A DNA stretch of 10,841 nucleotides, taken from NCBI GenBank assembly GCA_046484975.1, contig JAWOHX010000006.1, forward strand, positions 1 to 10,841, read 5' to 3'. Under the pieces are notes generated by a model. It saw nothing but the letters and a program-made list of their open reading frames with translations. It was not told where the DNA came from and did not search any database. The DNA comes from JAWOHX01 sp046484975 (GTDB lineage: Bacteria; Bacillota; Clostridia; DUPQ01). Below, in pieces: positions 7,405-10,841 of this stretch. The position numbers and the translations under genes were made by a program. Positions within the stretch are counted from its first letter, which is position 1; every line of letters begins with the position of its first letter.

Positions 7405-8652
7405 ATGGCGTATTCCATCAGGGACATCAGCCTCGCCCCGGAAGGGAAGAGGAAAATCGACTGGGTGACCAGCAATATGCCCATCCTGTCCAGGTTGGAG
7501 CAGGAATATGGGGAGAAGCAGGTTTTCAAAGGGGTCAAGGTCGCCATATGCGTGCATCTGGAAGCAAAGACGGCATATCTTGGAAAAGTTTTTAAGAATG
7601 CAGGCGCACAGGTGCGCGTCACCGGGAGCAACCCGTTGTCCACCAAGGATGATGTATGCGCCGCGCTGGCAAAGGACGGCGTGGAGGTCTTTGCCTGGCA
7701 CAATGCCTCAAGCGTGGAGTACCAGGCCCATCTCCGGGAGACATTGTCCTTCGGACCCAACATCATCATCGACGACGGGGGTGACCTGGTCTCCATCATG
7801 CACGAGGAGATGCAGGCACAGCTTGCCGATGTGTACGGGGGGTGCGAGGAGACCACGACGGGAATCCTTCGGCTGAGAGCCATGGAAAAGGAAAAGAGAC
7901 TGCAATTTCCCATGGTGGGGGTCAACGAGGGAAAATGCAAGCATCTCTTTGACAACCGTTACGGGACCGGCCAGTCGGTATGGGACGGGATCCTCCGGAC
8001 CACCAACCTGAACATCGCAGGGAAATCCGCCGTAGTGGTGGGGTACGGATGGTGCGGGAAAGGCATCGCCCTCCGTGCCAGGGGACTGGGGGCCAATGTC
8101 ATCATCACGGAGATCGACCCGGTCAAGGCCTGCGAGGCCGTGATGGACGGGTACCTCGTGATGCCAATGGACAAGGCCTGTACCCTGGGGGATGTTTTCA
8201 TCACGGCCACCGGATGCAAGGAAGTCATCACCACACGGCATTTCACAAAGATGAAGGACGGTGCGCTTCTGGCCAATGCGGGCCACTTCAATGTGGAAGT
8301 CTCGGTGGAGCAACTGGAAAACATTGCAGTGGGGAAAACCGAAAGAAGGCAGAACATCACCGGCTACCGCATGCCCGGCGGAAGCACCTTGAACCTGCTG
8401 GGGGAAGGAAGGCTCGTGAATCTGGCATGCGCCGACGGTCATCCTGCGGAAATCATGGACATGAGCTTTTCACTGCAGCTTCTATGCGCGAAACATATTC
8501 TGGACAACAAGGGAAGGCTGAAGAACAGGTTATATGGGGTCCCGGACAAAATCGACGACTATGTGGCCCGGAAGGCATTGGAGGGAATGGGTGTGAAAAT
8601 AGACAGGTTGACCAGGGCACAGAAGGAATACCTGAACAGCTGGAAGATCTGA
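7405..8652 (+). CDS. ahcY: S-adenosylhomocysteine hydrolase homologue of archaeal/Thermotoga type; likely prefers S-inosylhomocysteine
   Basis: A 415-residue NAD-dependent hydrolase that splits the thioether of SAH or S-inosylhomocysteine into homocysteine and a nucleoside by transient 3'-oxidation. Seen: DDGGDL (123-128), EETTTG (148-153), CKHLFDN with catalytic-type Lys179 and Asp183, the NAD-binding VVVGYGWCGKG (210-220), NAGHFN, and GHPAEIMDMSF after Ala343. The base-binding segment is HLEAKT (51-56), whereas canonical enzymes have HMTxE/QT. The human Thr57 and Glu59 positions are therefore Glu53 and Lys55, and Met351 is Asp344. The long C-terminal tail with Lys/Tyr found in eukaryal and most bacterial enzymes is missing, as in archaeal and Thermotoga members. 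Methanocaldococcus MJ1388 of this type is reported to hydrolyse S-inosylhomocysteine, and the adjacent deaminase and 6-oxopurine PNP fit that here. ATG at 7405 has GGAGGTG just upstream, preferred to GTG at 7399. Family certain; substrate preference is inference. Confidence 0.9.
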   Translation: MAYSIRDISLAPEGKRKIDWVTSNMPILSRLEQEYGEKQVFKGVKVAICVHLEAKTAYLGKVFKNAGAQVRVTGSNPLSTKDDVCAALAKDGVEVFAWHNASSVEYQAHLRETLSFGPNIIIDDGGDLVSIMHEEMQAQLADVYGGCEETTTGILRLRAMEKEKRLQFPMVGVNEGKCKHLFDNRYGTGQSVWDGILRTTNLNIAGKSAVVVGYGWCGKGIALRARGLGANVIITEIDPVKACEAVMDGYLVMPMDKACTLGDVFITATGCKEVITTRHFTKMKDGALLANAGHFNVEVSVEQLENIAVGKTERRQNITGYRMPGGSTLNLLGEGRLVNLACADGHPAEIMDMSFSLQLLCAKHILDNKGRLKNRLYGVPDKIDDYVARKALEGMGVKIDRLTRAQKEYLNSWKI

Positions 8653-8668
8653 CAAGGGGGGTTTTTTA

Positions 8669-9967
8669 ATGAGCATACTCATCAAGAACGTGCATCTCGT
8701 CACAGGGGATGCGGATAAAATGTACGCGGGGACAGGGAATATATTGATCCAACACGACAGGATCGCCTACATCGGCAGGGAGGAAAGAGAAGCGGATGTC
8801 ATCATGGACCGCAGGGGCATGATCGCCATGCCCGGGCTGATCAACGCCCACACCCACAGCCCCATGGTGCTCATGCGCAACGCTGCGGACGACCTGCCCC
8901 TGGAACGATGGCTCAATGAGAGCATATTCCCCGTGGAGAAAAAACTGACCAGGGAGCATATCCACAACGGCACCATGCTGGCTCTCGTGGAGATGATCCG
9001 GGGCGGAACCACGGCTTTCCTGGACATGTATTTTGATGTGGAGACCACTGCCGAAGCCGTCCTGCAGGCCGGAATCCGGGCCAATCTCTCCTATGGGCTC
9101 CTGACCTGCCATCAGCTGGAAAATGGCCTGGAGGCGGCCAGGGAAGCCTGCAAGGGGTTCCGGGAGCGTTACCATGGTGCAGGGAACGGACTGTTGCATA
9201 CCAGCCTGGAGGTCCATTCCGTCTACCTGTATGACGAGAAACTCCTGGAAGAGGCCGTGAGGCTGTCCGGGGAGATGGGGTCCATGATCCACATCCATCT
9301 TCATGAGACCAAGACGGAGGTGGAGAACAGCATCAAAACATACGGGAGGACACCCATCAGCCAGTGCGAGAAAAACGGCATGCTGAAGGGAAGGGTCACG
9401 GCGGCCCATACCGTATGGGTGGAAGGGGAGGACATGGACATCCTGAAACAATACGGGGTTGTTCCCGTCCATAATCCGTCCAGCAACATGAAGCTGGGCA
9501 GCGGGTTCGCCCCCGTCCCGGAAATGATACGGAAAGGGATCTGCCCCGCCCTGGGCACGGACGGGGCTGCCAGCAACAACGACCTGGACATGTTCTGCGA
9601 GATGCACCTTGCCGGCTTGATCCACAAGGGGGCGGGACTGGACGCCACCCTGATGAACGCGGCCACGGTCATCGGCATGGCCACGGGCAATGGAGCCAGG
9701 GCACTGGGATTCACCGATATCGGCATGCTCAAAGAAGGGTGCAAGGCAGACCTCATCCTGGTGGACACGGACGCACCCCACCTCACGCCGCTGCTGGACC
9801 CCGTGGCAGCCCTGGTCTACAGCACAAAGGCCAGCGATGTGGACACGGTCATCATCGACGGGAAAATCCTCATGGAGAAAAAGGAATTGAAGACCCTGGA
9901 CCAGGAGAGAATCATGTACCAGGCAAGAAAAAGCGCCAGGGAACTCACCGGAAAAGAACCGGGTTGA
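8669..9967 (+). CDS. mtaD: MTA/SAH/5'-deoxyadenosine deaminase (amidohydrolase, MtaD/DadD family)
   Basis: A 432-residue metal-dependent amidohydrolase expected to deaminate the adenine ring of S-adenosylhomocysteine, 5'-methylthioadenosine, 5'-deoxyadenosine or adenosine to the inosine forms. Metal and catalytic residues are in place: His61 and His63 in NAHTHS, His210 and Glu213 in HLHE, His247 in AHTVW, and Asp298 in LGTDGAASNNDLDMF. The family signature NPSSNMKLGSGFAPVPEM is also present. Length is typical for MtaD. In Methanocaldococcus the DadD enzyme turns SAH into S-inosylhomocysteine for the AhcY homologue, and the gene next door here is of that kind. Start: a G-rich AAGGGGGG 7 bases upstream. 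It lies 16 bases after the AhcY homologue. Exact preference among the four substrates cannot be read from sequence; a guanine or chlorohydrolase-type function is unlikely given the close MtaD signature. Confidence 0.9.
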   Translation: MSILIKNVHLVTGDADKMYAGTGNILIQHDRIAYIGREEREADVIMDRRGMIAMPGLINAHTHSPMVLMRNAADDLPLERWLNESIFPVEKKLTREHIHNGTMLALVEMIRGGTTAFLDMYFDVETTAEAVLQAGIRANLSYGLLTCHQLENGLEAAREACKGFRERYHGAGNGLLHTSLEVHSVYLYDEKLLEEAVRLSGEMGSMIHIHLHETKTEVENSIKTYGRTPISQCEKNGMLKGRVTAAHTVWVEGEDMDILKQYGVVPVHNPSSNMKLGSGFAPVPEMIRKGICPALGTDGAASNNDLDMFCEMHLAGLIHKGAGLDATLMNAATVIGMATGNGARALGFTDIGMLKEGCKADLILVDTDAPHLTPLLDPVAALVYSTKASDVDTVIIDGKILMEKKELKTLDQERIMYQARKSARELTGKEPG

Positions 9968-10002
9968 CCAAATGAAAAAACCATCCCCACAGGAGGACTG
10001 CC

Positions 10003-10785
10003 ATGATATCCATCAGGCCCTGCAACTATGACGAAATCTCTTCCCGGGTGGAGGAGCATTACAAATCCAAGGACATCATCGTCGACTCATACTGGGAAGA
10101 CCATGTGCTCTCCAGCAACCACTACATGATCCTCTGGGAGAATGAATATGCGGGTTTCTTTGCCATCCACAAGGAATCCACCATCACCCTGTTCCATATG
10201 TCCGGACACCATGCATGCCATGGACAGCAGGTGTTCGAACAAATCAAGCATTACGAGAAAGTCACCAACGCCTTCGTTCCCACGGGGGACGAATTCTTTC
10301 TGAGCCATGCGCTGGATTCATTTTCCCGCATGGAGAAACAGGCCTATTTCTCTGTCTACACGGACAAGCCCATCCCTGCGGACAGAAGGAAAGAACTGAA
10401 TCTGAGACTGGCCAAGGACAGCCGGGACACGGAGCTTTTTGCATTGGCGAAGGATTTTTTCGACCCCGGGAACATTGAAAAAGTCCTTGAGGGGTCCCCG
10501 TATTTCAAGGTCTACCTGGTGGAAGAGGGGAGTGACCTGGTGGGATTCGGGGTGGTGGAGTACGGGCGTATCGTGAAGGAAGTGGCCAGCATCGGCATGT
10601 ACGTGATGGAGGACAGGCGCCGGCAGGGATATGCAGCCAGCATCCTGAAGAATCTGCAGGAACTGGTGGAGGCCAGGGGCTTCCAGGCACGTTCCGGATG
10701 CTGGTACTACAACCATTTTTCCAGGAAGAGCATGGAACGGGCAGGGGCTTATTCAAAATCCCGGCTCCTGCGCTTCTATTTCTGA
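10003..10785 (+). CDS. GNAT-family N-acetyltransferase, substrate unknown
   Basis: A 260-residue soluble protein. The C-terminal part (about 165-260) is a GNAT fold: a core beta strand ASIGMYVM is followed by the acetyl-CoA pyrophosphate loop RRQGYA (206-211), a helix ASILKNLQELVEARG, and NHFSRKSMERAGA (near 237-249), the usual end motif. The first 160 residues are aromatic- and His-rich and I do not recognise them; they could be a degenerate second GNAT domain, as in other proteins of this size. AGGAGG at 9991-9996, 6 bases upstream, fixes the start. It lies 35 bases after the deaminase, in line with the operon. The acyl acceptor is unknown. It may act on a pathway intermediate or an amino acid, or simply share the transcript. 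Confidence 0.75.
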   Translation: MISIRPCNYDEISSRVEEHYKSKDIIVDSYWEDHVLSSNHYMILWENEYAGFFAIHKESTITLFHMSGHHACHGQQVFEQIKHYEKVTNAFVPTGDEFFLSHALDSFSRMEKQAYFSVYTDKPIPADRRKELNLRLAKDSRDTELFALAKDFFDPGNIEKVLEGSPYFKVYLVEEGSDLVGFGVVEYGRIVKEVASIGMYVMEDRRRQGYAASILKNLQELVEARGFQARSGCWYYNHFSRKSMERAGAYSKSRLLRFYF

Positions 10786-10789
10786 AACA

Positions 10790-10825
10790 TCCCCATCGCC
10801 CGAATGGCCGGGGAATGAATTTTTT
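10790..10825 (+). terminator. Possible terminator at the operon end
   Basis: Just after the acetyltransferase stop, TCCCC (10790-10794) pairs with GGGGA (10810-10814) around an inner GCC/GGC stem. A run of six T follows at 10820-10825. The stem is bulged and five bases separate it from the T-run, so this is a weak intrinsic terminator at best. A ribosome binding site follows at once, so the transcript may continue. Confidence 0.4.
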
Positions 10826-10834
10826 GGAGGCAGG

Positions 10835-10841
10835 ATGATCA
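10835..10841 (+). CDS. Possible start of a following gene (cut by window edge)
   Basis: ATGATCA at the very end is preceded by GGAGG (10826-10830) with a short 4-base spacer. Only two codons are visible, so nothing can be said about the product. If real, it would be a seventh gene in the same direction. Confidence 0.35.

Noticed and set aside
8666..9781. Long open frame of 371 codons on the minus strand
   Set aside because: It lies opposite the deaminase, whose catalytic motifs are complete. Its product shows no recognisable fold signature and it has no convincing ribosome binding site. It is a shadow of GC-rich coding sequence.

Overview
The window reads as chromosomal DNA from an anaerobic, Bacillota/Clostridia-like bacterium. 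The reasons are strong AGGAGG-type ribosome binding sites, sigma-A-type TATAAT promoters, tightly packed short-gap operons, and protein families common in Clostridia. This is inference; no 16S or marker gene is present. Base composition looks moderately GC-rich and even throughout. I see no mobile element, CRISPR array, tRNA or rRNA, and no gene-free stretch longer than about 120 bases.

Left part, minus strand (1-3893). First comes the N-terminal third of a copper-type P1B ATPase (copA), cut by the window edge. Next is an AMP-forming acyl-CoA synthetase-like protein with its own promoter and a GNRA-loop terminator. Last is a cytoplasmic GH29 alpha-L-fucosidase-like glycosidase with its own promoter.

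Right part, plus strand (about 3972-10785). A divergent promoter region of about 115 bases precedes a compact six-gene operon: two tandem paralogous Gfo/Idh/MocA oxidoreductases, a trimeric-type purine nucleoside phosphorylase, an archaeal/Thermotoga-type S-adenosylhomocysteine hydrolase homologue, an MtaD/DadD-type MTA/SAH/5'-deoxyadenosine deaminase, and a GNAT acetyltransferase. Junctions are overlaps or gaps of 2 to 35 bases. A hairpin plus T-run follows, then the possible first bases of another gene.

The most interesting point is the combination of deaminase, AhcY homologue and PNP. The AhcY homologue has Lys at the position of the canonical adenine-recognising Glu/Gln, and the PNP has the 6-oxopurine Asn. 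Together they predict the inosine route of SAM by-product recycling known from Methanocaldococcus: SAH is deaminated to S-inosylhomocysteine, this is hydrolysed to homocysteine plus inosine, and inosine is phosphorolysed to hypoxanthine plus ribose-1-phosphate. All three steps would sit side by side in one bacterial operon. The same operon carries two oxidoreductases with a shared, unusual cysteine pattern and unknown substrates, and it is divergently paired with a deoxyhexose glycosidase. Whether these belong to the nucleoside pathway or to sugar metabolism is open.
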